From: Clostridium putrefaciens
Lineage (GTDB): Bacteria; Bacillota; Clostridia; Clostridiales; Clostridiaceae
Assembly (NCBI RefSeq): GCF_900461105.1
Contig: NZ_UFWZ01000001.1
Location: 2,507,001-2,571,000, forward strand
Direction of reading: 5' to 3'
DNA: 64,000 nucleotides
Under the pieces are notes generated by a model. The model was not told the DNA's origin and made no database searches. It saw only the letters and a list, made by a program, of their open reading frames with translations. Position 1 is the first letter of the stretch; each line of letters opens with the position of its first letter. Positions 44,120-53,590 of this stretch are shown here, piece after piece. Position numbers and translations under genes: made by a program.

Positions 44120-45457
44120 TTAATACTTTGTTAACCTTTTAAATATCTTATATTTAAAGAATATAAGCATTAATACACCATCTATTCCCCATTGTAATGC
44201 CGTAATCCACCACACAGCAGTTATATTATATTTTAATATATACATAAAATAATATATTAAAGGAAGCCTTATAAAAAAGGCTGTAAATACAGATATATAA
44301 AATGGTGTTTTGGTATCTCCAAGTCCCTTTAATCCTCCTGCAAAAACTAAAGATATAGCAATAAAAGGCTGTTCTATTGCGCTTATTGCAAGGCACTTGC
44401 CTGCAAGATAGGCTACCTTTAAGTCACCCTTACCCACAAAAAATTTAACAAGAAAATTAGGCATAAAAAGAAAGATCAAAGAGAAGCTGCACATCATAAT
44501 TAAAGCATAAAATGCACATTCAAAGGCAACCGTATTAGCTTCTTTTATATCCCTTTCCCCTATTTTAATTCCAACAAGAGTAGTTGTAGCAATACCAAAA
44601 CTAGTACCAGGCATAAAAGATATAGATTCTATAGTATTTGCAATTTCATTAGCTGAAAAATACATACTTCCTGAGTACATAATTATACTTGTACATATAA
44701 GCCTACTTATGCTATAAGCTGCCTCCTCAAAAGAAGATGGAATAGATAGCTCTATTATTTCCTTTGCTATACTTAACGAAAACTTAAGATTCTTAAATAA
44801 GATATTAAATTTAAATCTATATTTTCTAACCATGCAAATACAAAATATAAAACCAGCTATATAAGAAATTAACGAAGAAATAGCTACAACATTTATATTT
44901 ATGTGGTTTTTTAATATAATAAACATAAAAATATAATTTAAAAATATTTTAGTAACAAATTGAATCAAAGAACTTAGTAATGGAATATAACTATATCCAT
45001 AAGCTATAAACATGGCATTTACCAAGCTAGATATTATATAAAAAAACATAGCTACTGCATTTATCTTACTAAAGTTGAAAGTTATATATAATAAATCACC
45101 TCTAGCTCCCATTAGATACAATATCTGATTTCCAAATAAGAATGTTATGGCAGTTATAATTAAACCCATAAATAGCCCAATCATAATTCCATTATAAGAA
45201 AAAAGAGATGCTTTATAACTATCTTTAGCACCTATATACCTTGATATTATTGATATCATACCTATTGATATACCATTTATAATAATTATATTTATAAAAA
45301 TTGTAACCATAGCATTACTAAGGCCTAATATATTTACAGCTTTATTTCCTGCATATTTTCCTACCATCATCATATCAAAAATAGACATGAATGTATAAAC
45401 TAACATCTGACTAATTATAGGAAGCGATACATTTAAGACGTCATTTTTTTTATTCAT
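44120..45457 (-). CDS. MATE family efflux transporter (second)
   Basis: A 445-residue transporter with 12 predicted helices in two repeats, including LPIISQMLVYTFMSIFDMMMVGKYAG and SIPSSFEEAAYSISRLICTSIIM at the two half starts, and AGGLKGLGDTKTPFYISV in the second half. It lacks close similarity to the first MATE protein in this window beyond family features. AGAAGG precedes the ATG. It would exchange cationic compounds for Na+ or H+. The gene is monocistronic and divergent from the amidase-domain gene. Confidence 0.88.
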   Translation of the reverse strand: MNKKNDVLNVSLPIISQMLVYTFMSIFDMMMVGKYAGNKAVNILGLSNAMVTIFINIIIINGISIGMISIISRYIGAKDSYKASLFSYNGIMIGLFMGLIITAITFLFGNQILYLMGARGDLLYITFNFSKINAVAMFFYIISSLVNAMFIAYGYSYIPLLSSLIQFVTKIFLNYIFMFIILKNHININVVAISSLISYIAGFIFCICMVRKYRFKFNILFKNLKFSLSIAKEIIELSIPSSFEEAAYSISRLICTSIIMYSGSMYFSANEIANTIESISFMPGTSFGIATTTLVGIKIGERDIKEANTVAFECAFYALIMMCSFSLIFLFMPNFLVKFFVGKGDLKVAYLAGKCLAISAIEQPFIAISLVFAGGLKGLGDTKTPFYISVFTAFFIRLPLIYYFMYILKYNITAVWWITALQWGIDGVLMLIFFKYKIFKRLTKY

Positions 45458-45593
45458 AAAAACCTTCTAAGAATTGTTATTAGTTATAAGCATTTCCTTA
45501 TATATCACTAAATACTTATAACTTTTGTCTATATTAAAGTGTATCTTTGGAAATACTATATTAGAACCATGTTTAATGCTGGAGGGATTTATT

Positions 45594-46781
45594 ATGAAAA
45601 AAAAATCTAATATTTTAATTATATTTTTCACTATACTTTTTACTATGTTTAATATTTCAAATGTTAGTGCTTTAAATGAACAAAAGGTAAGCGATGAAAC
45701 AAAAGAAGAGATTGAAGAAGTAATAAACTCTATATATAATTCTAGATGTATGTCCTTTTTAGATGGTGATCTTTCAGCCCTCCCTACCCATTTTGACACC
45801 TCAAATAAATTTGGTAGGTGGTCCCTCGAGCATGAGGTTAAAAGAATAAAGTATCTTAGGGACTGGGCATATAAAAGAGATATGGTCTTTACTGATGTAA
45901 GCTCTCAATCTACAATAAAAAGAATAAGTCCTACTAATAAAGGTTTCAAAATAACCTTAGATGAGTACTACAAATTTAAATATAACTATAAAGAGGATGA
46001 TCCTTTAACTGAAAACATATTTGGTGTAGGCTTATTACATTCATTAGAGATTATAAAAAGAGAAGATAAATTTGTAATATATAATGATTGGTATACTGAT
46101 TGTTTCGAAGATGCATTAAAGGCTTATTCCGGTGAAATAAAAGAGGATATTCATATTTCAAAGTCCCCTCTTGACTTTAAAATACCTAATTATTATAAAC
46201 CTAAACCTTCTTATCCTACTGTGAAAAAGGGTCAATATAATAGATTAGAGGCTGTAAATTATGCTGACAGATATTGCGGAATACCCTGGGCTATTAGTGA
46301 TGGTAAAAAATATAATAAGAAATACAAAAACTTCACTGGGATTGGAGGTAACTGTACCAATTATGTATCTCAATGCATAGGTGACAAGGAAGAGGGCGGT
46401 GGATTAAACTTTGATGGGACTTGGTTTTGTGTTTATAATAAAACTGAGGGTGCTAGTGGTAGTTCTGCTTTTGTAAATGCAGATGCTTTTAAAAATTATC
46501 TTATATACAGTGGTAGAGGTACTTTAATAAAAAAAGGAACATTTAATACTCTTGCAGCACCTTCTAAAACTAATCCAAATGGAGAAATCTCAAAACTTAA
46601 TTTAGGTGATGTTATTGCATACGCAAAGGGTAGTGATGTAGATCATTTTGCTATAGTTACAGGTTTTGATTCTCATGGATATCCTTTAATAAATTCTCAT
46701 ACTACAGATAGATATCATGTACCTTGGGATTTAGGTTGGGGAGATAAAAATATAGGCTTTTATTTAATCCATATGAGGTAA
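45594..46781 (+). CDS. Secreted protein with putative amidase domain
   Basis: A 395-residue exported protein. A signal peptide (1-25, ILIIFFTILFTMFNISNVSA) precedes an N-terminal region (about 30-210) of no known fold, then the putative amidase domain (PF12671 type): YNRLEAVNYADRYCG, then GGNCTNYVSQCI with the candidate catalytic Cys, and DHFAIVTGFDSHGYPLINSHT with the His. GGAGGG sets the start at 45594, not at 45525. Related proteins occur in spore formers and are thought to act on peptidoglycan or surface peptides. It is followed by a good terminator. Confidence 0.85.
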   Translation: MKKKSNILIIFFTILFTMFNISNVSALNEQKVSDETKEEIEEVINSIYNSRCMSFLDGDLSALPTHFDTSNKFGRWSLEHEVKRIKYLRDWAYKRDMVFTDVSSQSTIKRISPTNKGFKITLDEYYKFKYNYKEDDPLTENIFGVGLLHSLEIIKREDKFVIYNDWYTDCFEDALKAYSGEIKEDIHISKSPLDFKIPNYYKPKPSYPTVKKGQYNRLEAVNYADRYCGIPWAISDGKKYNKKYKNFTGIGGNCTNYVSQCIGDKEEGGGLNFDGTWFCVYNKTEGASGSSAFVNADAFKNYLIYSGRGTLIKKGTFNTLAAPSKTNPNGEISKLNLGDVIAYAKGSDVDHFAIVTGFDSHGYPLINSHTTDRYHVPWDLGWGDKNIGFYLIHMR

Positions 46782-46831
46782 CCCTTTAAAATATTTTAAA
46801 TAATATCCTTCTATAAATTATTAATAGTAAA

Positions 46832-46876
46832 AAGACTAAAGGCTCTTGGATAAATCCTCCAAAGTCCTTTAGTCTT
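46832..46876. terminator. Bidirectional terminator
   Basis: AAGACTAAAGG / CCTTTAGTCTT around a 23-nt loop between the convergent amidase-domain and LtaS-like genes. Confidence 0.75.
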
Positions 46877-46900
46877 CATATATATATTAAAATTTATTTA

Positions 46901-48781
46901 CTATTTATTAGATTTTACCTTGAAATAATTTCCTTTTATAATATTATGAGAAACCCAAAATCCATCTAATATGTGTTCTCTTTCCTCTTCTTTTATATCT
47001 CCAACTATACTATTGTCATTTAACAGAGTATAATTTTTATTAGTATTTACAAGAACCTTTCCTACAGAGGAATTTGCATACTTATCTTTGTCCACACCTA
47101 AAAGATAGGACAAGGTAGGTAGTATGTCTATTTGTCCTCCTATGGTATCTATAGTCTGCCCTTCAAATCCTTCACTATATATTATGAAAGGAACCTTTGG
47201 GTGCTCTTCTACCATCCATGGATAGCTATCTTTAAACAGTGAAGCATCTTCCATACAATACTTGTTTAGTCCACCGTGATCTCCTGTTATTATTACTATA
47301 GTATCTTTATTTAAATTCTTTTCTTTAAGTTCATTCATAAAGCACTCTATTTCTTTATCCACATAACTTACACTTTGAAGATACTTTTCCACCATACTAC
47401 CATTTAAATCTGAAGGAAGATTTAACCTCCATTCCTCTTTTGGTACATATCCAAAGCCATAATGTGAATTTAAAATTACCCCATGTCCATAAAATGGTTT
47501 TTCCATCTTTGCTACATTATCTAAAAGTGACATTAATATAGTTTTATCTGATATACCCCCAAGGTAATTTACCTCTTCAGGCTTTATATCAATAACACGT
47601 TTATCCAAAATCTGATCAAAACCCATGTTTTCTGTAGCAATTTTGAAGTTCCAATTACCACCTTTTTCTCCGTGGAGCAATAAAGAATTATACTTATAAT
47701 CTTTTAGTATCTTAGGTAGAGATTCATACTCAGTATAAGGATTTTCCCAAAAGGTACTTTTACCCCTTATAGGAAATATGCCCGTATTTGTCATAAGATC
47801 TGCATCAGAACTTACTCCCGAGTTTGTTTGATCATAAAAGTTCGGGAAATATAAACTACTTTTAATCATCTTATTCAAATAAGGAGTAATCTCTTCCCCT
47901 CTAATAGATTGATTTATCATAAAGTTTTCAACTGACTCAGTCTGAATTAAGATAACATTTTTACCTTTGAAGATTCCTTTATGATCATTTTCAGGAATTT
48001 CCTCTTTATTTGCCTTAAACCAATTTTCAATATTATCTATATCTTCCAATGTAAGTTCAGACTTTTTATTTCCCTTTAACTCATCATAAAAATCAAATGC
48101 TATATATCCTAAAGGTGAAGTATCATATATGCTACCAAAAGGTTCCCAGTAGTGGGTTATGAATCCCACATCTTCAACCTTTTCCTTAACATCTAACATC
48201 TTATGTAGGTAATTTGAACTAAATATAGCCACAATAAATACAAGGATGAATGCTAGTACCTTTCTTTTTTCCTTATAAAATAAAGCATCACTTTTGTACC
48301 TTTTTAAAATAAACGGTATGTCTATTAAAAATATTATATCTATAGGTCTTATATATTTGTAAAAATTAAATATATCCTTAAAACTTATATTTGCATGTTT
48401 CAAATAATTTAATGTAATGAATCCTCCTATAGATCTAGCAGTTATAAGATCTACAATCATAAGTAATGAAAATATAATATCTACAGTAATATAAAACTTA
48501 AGTCTACCCTTTTTCTTAAATAAAAATGCAAACGATAGAATTATAATTATTATTGAAGAATGTGTAAAAATCCTCATCTTTCTTGGATCCATAAACTGCA
48601 TTATAATATTTATATTAAAAATATTTATATTATTACTATGTATAATAGACAACATAAATATATCCTTAATTAAAATAATAAAATAGGTTAATATAAACAT
48701 GCAATCTACACTTTTTATTTTCTTAGTAACATTTCCAACAAAAGATCCTTGACTTTCTTCTTCTGACTTATATTTATTCAT
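46901..48781 (-). CDS. LtaS-like lipoteichoic acid synthase / phosphoglycerol transferase
   Basis: A 626-residue protein with five membrane helices (to about 190) and an extracellular sulfatase-type domain. Metal sites are seen in VILIQTESVENF (Glu 282) and ITGDHGGLNKY (Asp-His). The enzyme would transfer glycerol-phosphate from phosphatidylglycerol to a growing polymer. In LtaS the nucleophile is Thr in GKTSDAE; here the segment is GVSSDAD, so Ser 324 takes that place. The linker before the domain is conserved with LtaS (GIFKGKNVI). AGGGGG precedes the ATG. Whether it makes LTA or modifies another glycan is open. Confidence 0.88.
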   Translation of the reverse strand: MNKYKSEEESQGSFVGNVTKKIKSVDCMFILTYFIILIKDIFMLSIIHSNNINIFNINIIMQFMDPRKMRIFTHSSIIIIILSFAFLFKKKGRLKFYITVDIIFSLLMIVDLITARSIGGFITLNYLKHANISFKDIFNFYKYIRPIDIIFLIDIPFILKRYKSDALFYKEKRKVLAFILVFIVAIFSSNYLHKMLDVKEKVEDVGFITHYWEPFGSIYDTSPLGYIAFDFYDELKGNKKSELTLEDIDNIENWFKANKEEIPENDHKGIFKGKNVILIQTESVENFMINQSIRGEEITPYLNKMIKSSLYFPNFYDQTNSGVSSDADLMTNTGIFPIRGKSTFWENPYTEYESLPKILKDYKYNSLLLHGEKGGNWNFKIATENMGFDQILDKRVIDIKPEEVNYLGGISDKTILMSLLDNVAKMEKPFYGHGVILNSHYGFGYVPKEEWRLNLPSDLNGSMVEKYLQSVSYVDKEIECFMNELKEKNLNKDTIVIITGDHGGLNKYCMEDASLFKDSYPWMVEEHPKVPFIIYSEGFEGQTIDTIGGQIDILPTLSYLLGVDKDKYANSSVGKVLVNTNKNYTLLNDNSIVGDIKEEEREHILDGFWVSHNIIKGNYFKVKSNK

Positions 48782-48886
48782 AAAATTCCCCCTAAATTAT
48801 ACCTAATAACACTCATAATGATATTTTTTGTACTATAAAATATTTTTTACTTTAAAATTCTTAAATCAACTCTATACTTAAATGAA

Positions 48887-48933
48887 AATAATCCACAGCT
48901 TGTCTTCTTTCTTTAATGCAGCCGTGGATTATT
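48887..48933 (-). terminator. Terminator after the ABC exporter gene
   Basis: AATAATCCACAGCT / AGCCGTGGATTATT (one mismatch) around a 19-nt loop, followed on the minus strand by TTTTC-rich sequence. Confidence 0.7.
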
Positions 48934-48963
48934 CGTTGCAGATTAATTCTTTTGACTATTTTA

Positions 48964-50685
48964 CTAAGAAACTACATTGTTAATGAATTGAGCATTGTAA
49001 AGGTTACTATATATTCCATTTAAGGTTAATAACTCTTCATGACTTCCGCTTTCTTCTACACCATTATCAGTTAAAACTAATATTTTATCCGCATTCTTTA
49101 TAGTTGATAATCTATGTGCTACAACAATTGTAGTTCTACCTTTACATAACTCTTCTAATGACTTTTGTATCATATACTCTGTAGTATTATCTAAGGCTGA
49201 AGTTGCCTCATCTAATATAAGTATTGGTGGGTTCTTAAGGAACACTCTAGCTATAGATATTCTTTGTTTTTGACCACCTGATAACTTAATACCCCTCTCA
49301 CCAATGAATGTATCATAACCTTTTGACATCGACATTATAAATTCATGTATATTAGCTCTTTTAGCTGCTGTTATAATATCTTCATCACTAGCTTTTTGGT
49401 TACCATATAAAATGTTTTCTTTTATTGTACCTGTAAATAAAAAGACTTCTTGTTGTACAAGCCCTATGCTACTTCTTAAATCTTCTAAGCTTATATCGTA
49501 TATACTTTTATTATCTATTAGTATATCCCCAGAATCCACATCATAAAACCTTGGTATTAAGTTACACAAGGTTGTTTTACCTCCACCAGAAGGACCAACT
49601 AAGGCAAGGGTTTTACCTGCTTGTATTTCTATATTTAAATTACTTAAAATATCTTTATCTTCATATTTAAAAGATACGTCCTTAAAATCTATCTTTCCTT
49701 TAACATTATTAAATGCCATTGGATCTTCCTTATCTTTTTCAGTTTCCTCACTTAATATTTCCATGTACCTTTTAAATCCTGTCATTCCATTTTGATATTG
49801 TTCTACAAAATTTATAAGTTTCTTTATTGGTTGAGTAAACATCTTAACGTACAATATGTATGCCATAAAGTCTCCAATATTTATCTTTCCCTGATAAGTA
49901 AAATATCCACCAACTATTAAAACTACATAATCTAGTAGATCTGTACAAAATCCAAGGCCTGAATGGTATTCAGCCATAGCTTTATATGCTCTTTCCCTTG
50001 CTACCTTAAAATTTCTATTTCCTATTTGGAACTTTTTAAGTTCATGATTGTGACTTACAAAGGCCTTTGATACCCTTATTCCAGATATGCTGTTTTGTAA
50101 ACTAGCATTTATATCCCCTGTTTTAACTCTAGTTTCCATAAAGGCCCTTTTCATCTTATTTCTTTTAACAAAAGCAAATATAAATACAAACGGAACAAAT
50201 GCAAAAACTATTAAAGTTAAAGGTGTATTTATTGTGATCAATATTAAAAACGAACCTATTATCATAACTATTGATATAAACAAGTCTTCCGGACCATGAT
50301 GTGCAAGCTCTGATACATCCATTAAGTCGTTAATCATCTTTGACATAATATCCCCTGTTTTGTTGTTATCAAAATAATCACAAGGAAGTTTTTGAAGGTG
50401 TTTAAATAAATCCCTTCTCATATCTGCTTGCATCCTAACACCAACTACATGCCCCCAATACTGCATAAAGTAAGTGCAAGCAACCTTAACTATATATATG
50501 ACTAAAAGGGCTCCTGCAAATATAGTTATCATTCTTAAATTTTTATTTGGGATGCTATCATTTACTAATTTTCTTGTCATCATTGGATAAAACAAATCAC
50601 ATAAAACAGCTACAATAGCAAATAGCATATCTAAAAAGAAAAGTTTTTTATAAGGCTTGTAATAACTTACAAACTTTTTGAACAC
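48964..50685 (-). CDS. ABC exporter, fused permease and ATPase
   Basis: A 573-residue half-transporter that dimerises to export lipids, peptides or drugs. Six helices lie in the first 300 residues. The nucleotide domain has Walker A VGPSGGGKTTL, Q-loop LVQQEVFLFTG, signature KLSGGQKQRI, Walker B ILILDEATSALD and the switch His in VVAHRLSTI. It resembles the MsbA/BmrA/YknU type. The start is GTG with GAGGTGATGG upstream. As no second half-transporter gene is adjacent, it is probably a homodimer. Confidence 0.94.
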   Translation of the reverse strand: MFKKFVSYYKPYKKLFFLDMLFAIVAVLCDLFYPMMTRKLVNDSIPNKNLRMITIFAGALLVIYIVKVACTYFMQYWGHVVGVRMQADMRRDLFKHLQKLPCDYFDNNKTGDIMSKMINDLMDVSELAHHGPEDLFISIVMIIGSFLILITINTPLTLIVFAFVPFVFIFAFVKRNKMKRAFMETRVKTGDINASLQNSISGIRVSKAFVSHNHELKKFQIGNRNFKVARERAYKAMAEYHSGLGFCTDLLDYVVLIVGGYFTYQGKINIGDFMAYILYVKMFTQPIKKLINFVEQYQNGMTGFKRYMEILSEETEKDKEDPMAFNNVKGKIDFKDVSFKYEDKDILSNLNIEIQAGKTLALVGPSGGGKTTLCNLIPRFYDVDSGDILIDNKSIYDISLEDLRSSIGLVQQEVFLFTGTIKENILYGNQKASDEDIITAAKRANIHEFIMSMSKGYDTFIGERGIKLSGGQKQRISIARVFLKNPPILILDEATSALDNTTEYMIQKSLEELCKGRTTIVVAHRLSTIKNADKILVLTDNGVEESGSHEELLTLNGIYSNLYNAQFINNVVS

Positions 50686-50785
50686 TGACCCATCACCTCA
50701 ATTATTATAGATAGTATTTAAATTTCTTAAGCTATTATTTATAAGGATACATAAATACCACCTTATTATTTAGAATTAATCTTAA

Positions 50786-51034
50786 TTACTTATCTGTATT
50801 TAAATCTTTATAACCACACTCCTCAAACCTATTTACTACTTTACCATTAAACTCTACCTGCTCTAAAAACATAGAAAGTGGCCTAACCCATATACTCATA
50901 TCTCCATATTGCGGTTGGTAAACTACCATATCTTCAAGAGTTTCAGAATGTTTAGCTATATATATAACTTTATAATAATTCCCCTTAAAATGTTTATAAA
51001 AGGTTTCATTTTTAATTTCTCTTTTACTAACCAT
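50786..51034 (-). CDS. DUF1653 domain protein
   Basis: An 82-residue protein with the DUF1653 pattern: YKHFKGNYYKVIYIAKHSETLEDMVVYQPQYGDMSIWVRPLSMFLEQV. It is a small beta-rich domain found widely in bacteria, either alone or fused to other domains. Function unknown. AAAGGGAG precedes the ATG. It is separated from the upstream ABC gene by about 100 bp and could share its transcript, being read first. Confidence 0.88.
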   Translation of the reverse strand: MVSKREIKNETFYKHFKGNYYKVIYIAKHSETLEDMVVYQPQYGDMSIWVRPLSMFLEQVEFNGKVVNRFEECGYKDLNTDK

Positions 51035-51271
51035 ATTTAAAGCTCCCTTTTATTTATTTTCATACCTTCTTATATTCTATCACACTATTATTTTAATTTA
51101 CATATACCTTTTTTATAATATATTAAATAATATATTTACATTTGTCACATAATATATTAATATTAAATTTGTCTATTTTACAATCTTGATGTGCTAAAGT
51201 GACTTTTATTTATGTATAAACATAAATATTGAAGTAAAATGGCATAATACAGATTAGAAAAGGAGTTTATA

Positions 51272-51598
51272 ATGAAATTATTTCAAAATCTTATGGATGA
51301 AACTTTAGAGGTTGAAGACTTAGAAGAATTAGAATCAGCAGCAGATCTTTTTCAATTTGGAGCTGAAAAAGGATATTATAACAAAAGACAATCTGATGAA
51401 TTCAATAAGTGTTACTGGGACATAAAACACAGATTTTTAGCTAAAGAATTAGCAGAAAACATAAAAATCAATAGATTAGATCTTATTAACATAATTGCTA
51501 ATGCACCTGTGGAAATTAAAAATGATAGGAAAGAACTATCTTTTTATGTAAATGGTCGAATAAAGGCTTTAAAGGGAAAAATAACAGGCTTAAGATAA
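51272..51598 (+). CDS. Hypothetical acidic helical protein (108 aa)
   Basis: A soluble protein rich in Glu, Leu and Lys and mostly helical. The N-terminal acidic run (MDETLEVEDLEELESAADLF) is followed by KGYYNKRQSDEFNKCYWDIKHRF and a basic C-terminus (GRIKALKGKITGLR). I recognise no family. AAAAGGAG precedes the ATG, and a terminator follows, so it is a credible gene. Confidence 0.75.
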   Translation: MKLFQNLMDETLEVEDLEELESAADLFQFGAEKGYYNKRQSDEFNKCYWDIKHRFLAKELAENIKINRLDLINIIANAPVEIKNDRKELSFYVNGRIKALKGKITGLR

Positions 51599-51627
51599 TT
51601 ATCCTTAATAAATTTAATTTAAATATT

Positions 51628-51680
51628 AAAAGGGATATCTAAAATAGAAATTAATTTCTATAATGGATATCCCCTTTTTT
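51628..51680. terminator. Long bidirectional terminator
   Basis: AAAAGGGATATC / GATATCCCCTTTT with an inner stem ATAGAAAT / ATTTCTAT, T-flanked on both strands. Confidence 0.85.
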
Positions 51681-52092
51681 ACAAGTTTGTTTGTGTAATA
51701 TAATATATTAATCTAATAAATTCTATTATTGAAACTATAAATATGGTAATTAAAAAATATGGATAAGCTAAAAGTTTTATGCTATCTATTTTAATAATAA
51801 AATAAATAGCTACTGAATTTATTATAATTAAATAAATCAGTACTAACCTTATCTTATTATTTTTAACTTTACTCATATATACAAGTAACATTGCACAAAT
51901 TATAACTCCCATAATAAGACATACTATATATACTTTTATCCAATAATTATTTAGGAATGTTTCTTTATACACCCGATTTTTAAAAACTAAATATCTCATG
52001 ACCCCCATCTTTTTCTTACTTAAATACTGCATTACAAAGGCAAAAGTTAAGCTGATAATCTCTAAGCTAATTAATAAAATCTTAGCTATCAT
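51679..52092 (-). CDS. Hypothetical four-helix membrane protein
   Basis: A 137-residue protein with four predicted membrane helices (about 3-22, 47-70, 80-100, 108-130). I recognise no family. The frame opens at 52143, inside the upstream gene, but an ATG at 52092 overlaps the stop of the rhodanese lipoprotein gene (TAATG), with AGGAAAG ahead. This indicates translational coupling, so I use that start. The pairing suggests that it is a membrane partner of the lipoprotein. Confidence 0.7.
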   Translation of the reverse strand: MIAKILLISLEIISLTFAFVMQYLSKKKMGVMRYLVFKNRVYKETFLNNYWIKVYIVCLIMGVIICAMLLVYMSKVKNNKIRLVLIYLIIINSVAIYFIIKIDSIKLLAYPYFLITIFIVSIIEFIRLIYYITQTNL

Positions 52093-53450
52093 TACTTTCC
52101 TGTCTCTACAGGGTTTTCCGTATTTGAACTCCATTCGTACCACCCGCCATCATAGATTGAACTATTTTTTATTCCCATGATTTCAGCATAAATCTGAACT
52201 TCTGCTGCTCTCCATCCTGTACCACAGAAAAATGCTAATCTTTGATCTGGCATAATACCTTCTTTCTTCCACATTGACAGTATTTCTGACGAGTTACGCA
52301 TAGTATTATCTATGTTTCTAAACTCTTCTAAATGTTGTGAATCTGAGCCAGCATGCCCCCAAACTGCACCACTTGGACGACCCTTTGCTGTTATATCTGG
52401 GTATCCTGGTATTTTACCTGTATGTTCATCTAGACTTCTTATATCTACAAGCTTACTTCCTTCTTTATCTGAAAGTATTTTTTTTGCTTGTGGCATGTCT
52501 ACAATATAATCTTTATTTAAAGGTACTATCGCGCCAAATGATTTTATCTTTATCTTTGGATTTTCTTTAGTTTCGATAGCATATCCTGAACCTCTCCATG
52601 CTCCAAAGCCTCCATTTAAAACTCTAACATCTTTAACACCCATATATTTCAATATCGCTGCTAATCTAAATGATCCCATAGGATCTTCTCCATAAAGTAT
52701 TACTGTAGTATCTATATCTATTCCATTATTTAGTGCAAACCTTTCAAGCTCATCATCTGATACACGATTCCAAATAGGTCCTTCTTCTACCTCGTCTGTA
52801 TTTATATGTACAGCTCCTTTAATATGTCCTTTTTTGTAATCTTTTGCTTCATCTCCCCAACTAACTTCAAATATTTTATAAGATCCACCTTTAAAGTTTT
52901 CTGGTTTTTTATCACTTATCACATCTTCAATCCAGCTAGGTGGAACTAATAGATGATAATTTTCGTAGCTTTCTAGTTTTAGTTCATCCTTTGAATCTTC
53001 TTTAAGGTTATATGTATATAATTTATCTATACCATTTTTCTTAAAGTAATTTGCTACTTCATTAGCATCTTTTTCATTCACATCATATAAAACTATATTC
53101 TTTTCCTTTGTAATTCCCTTTATATTCATAACTTCTTTTAGTTCTTTATCTTTATTCTTCTTATCTACCTTTAGCCAATTAGCTGAAAAATCAGTAGCAC
53201 CCTTAATATGTCCACTACTTTTAGCTCCATCTAATTTCCATCCATTAAAAGAATCATTTGACCTTGCATCTACAATAACCCAGTCAGAATCACTTATTTT
53301 TTCTTGCAATTGTTCTGTGCTTAAAGTTTTGATTTCATTAGATTCTTTTTTAGCTTCTTCTGGCTTAATCTTACTTGAACATCCAGTAATAAAAGCTAAG
53401 CTTATTAATATCATGATTAAAGTCATGATGATTCTTTTTATATTATTCAT
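52092..53450 (-). CDS. Rhodanese-domain lipoprotein with three repeats
   Basis: A 452-residue exported lipoprotein: signal peptide with lipobox FITGC (Cys 24). Three rhodanese-like modules follow at about 40-165, 170-300 and 310-450. Only the third has a catalytic loop with Cys (FFCGTGWRAAE); the first has LYDVNEKD and the second LYGEDPMGS in its place. Linking motifs HIKGATDFS, HIKGAVHIN and GAVWGH fit sulfurtransferases of the SseA/thiosulfate type. It probably transfers sulfane sulfur outside the membrane, perhaps with the coupled membrane protein downstream. AGAGGAG precedes the ATG. Confidence 0.88.
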   Translation of the reverse strand: MNNIKRIIMTLIMILISLAFITGCSSKIKPEEAKKESNEIKTLSTEQLQEKISDSDWVIVDARSNDSFNGWKLDGAKSSGHIKGATDFSANWLKVDKKNKDKELKEVMNIKGITKEKNIVLYDVNEKDANEVANYFKKNGIDKLYTYNLKEDSKDELKLESYENYHLLVPPSWIEDVISDKKPENFKGGSYKIFEVSWGDEAKDYKKGHIKGAVHINTDEVEEGPIWNRVSDDELERFALNNGIDIDTTVILYGEDPMGSFRLAAILKYMGVKDVRVLNGGFGAWRGSGYAIETKENPKIKIKSFGAIVPLNKDYIVDMPQAKKILSDKEGSKLVDIRSLDEHTGKIPGYPDITAKGRPSGAVWGHAGSDSQHLEEFRNIDNTMRNSSEILSMWKKEGIMPDQRLAFFCGTGWRAAEVQIYAEIMGIKNSSIYDGGWYEWSSNTENPVETGK

Positions 53451-53541
53451 TAAAATTCTCCTCTTACAATATTAAATTGTTAATTTTCATTATCTTTTTT
53501 AATACATTATACAACTTTTAATTAATCCTGTATAATAATAT

Positions 53542-53573
53542 AAACCTATAGTTATAGCTTCAACTATAGGTTT
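53542..53573 (-). terminator. Terminator after the glycerate kinase gene
   Basis: AAACCTATAGTT / AACTATAGGTTT with an 8-nt loop, 18 bp past the kinase stop. T-content after it is modest. Confidence 0.65.
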
Positions 53574-53590
53574 ATTAAATATTTCCCCTT

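Noticed and set aside
45467-45799. Minus-strand frame of 110 codons over the amidase-domain gene
   Set aside because: It lies opposite a gene with signal peptide, ribosome site and known domain, and its own product has no recognisable family.
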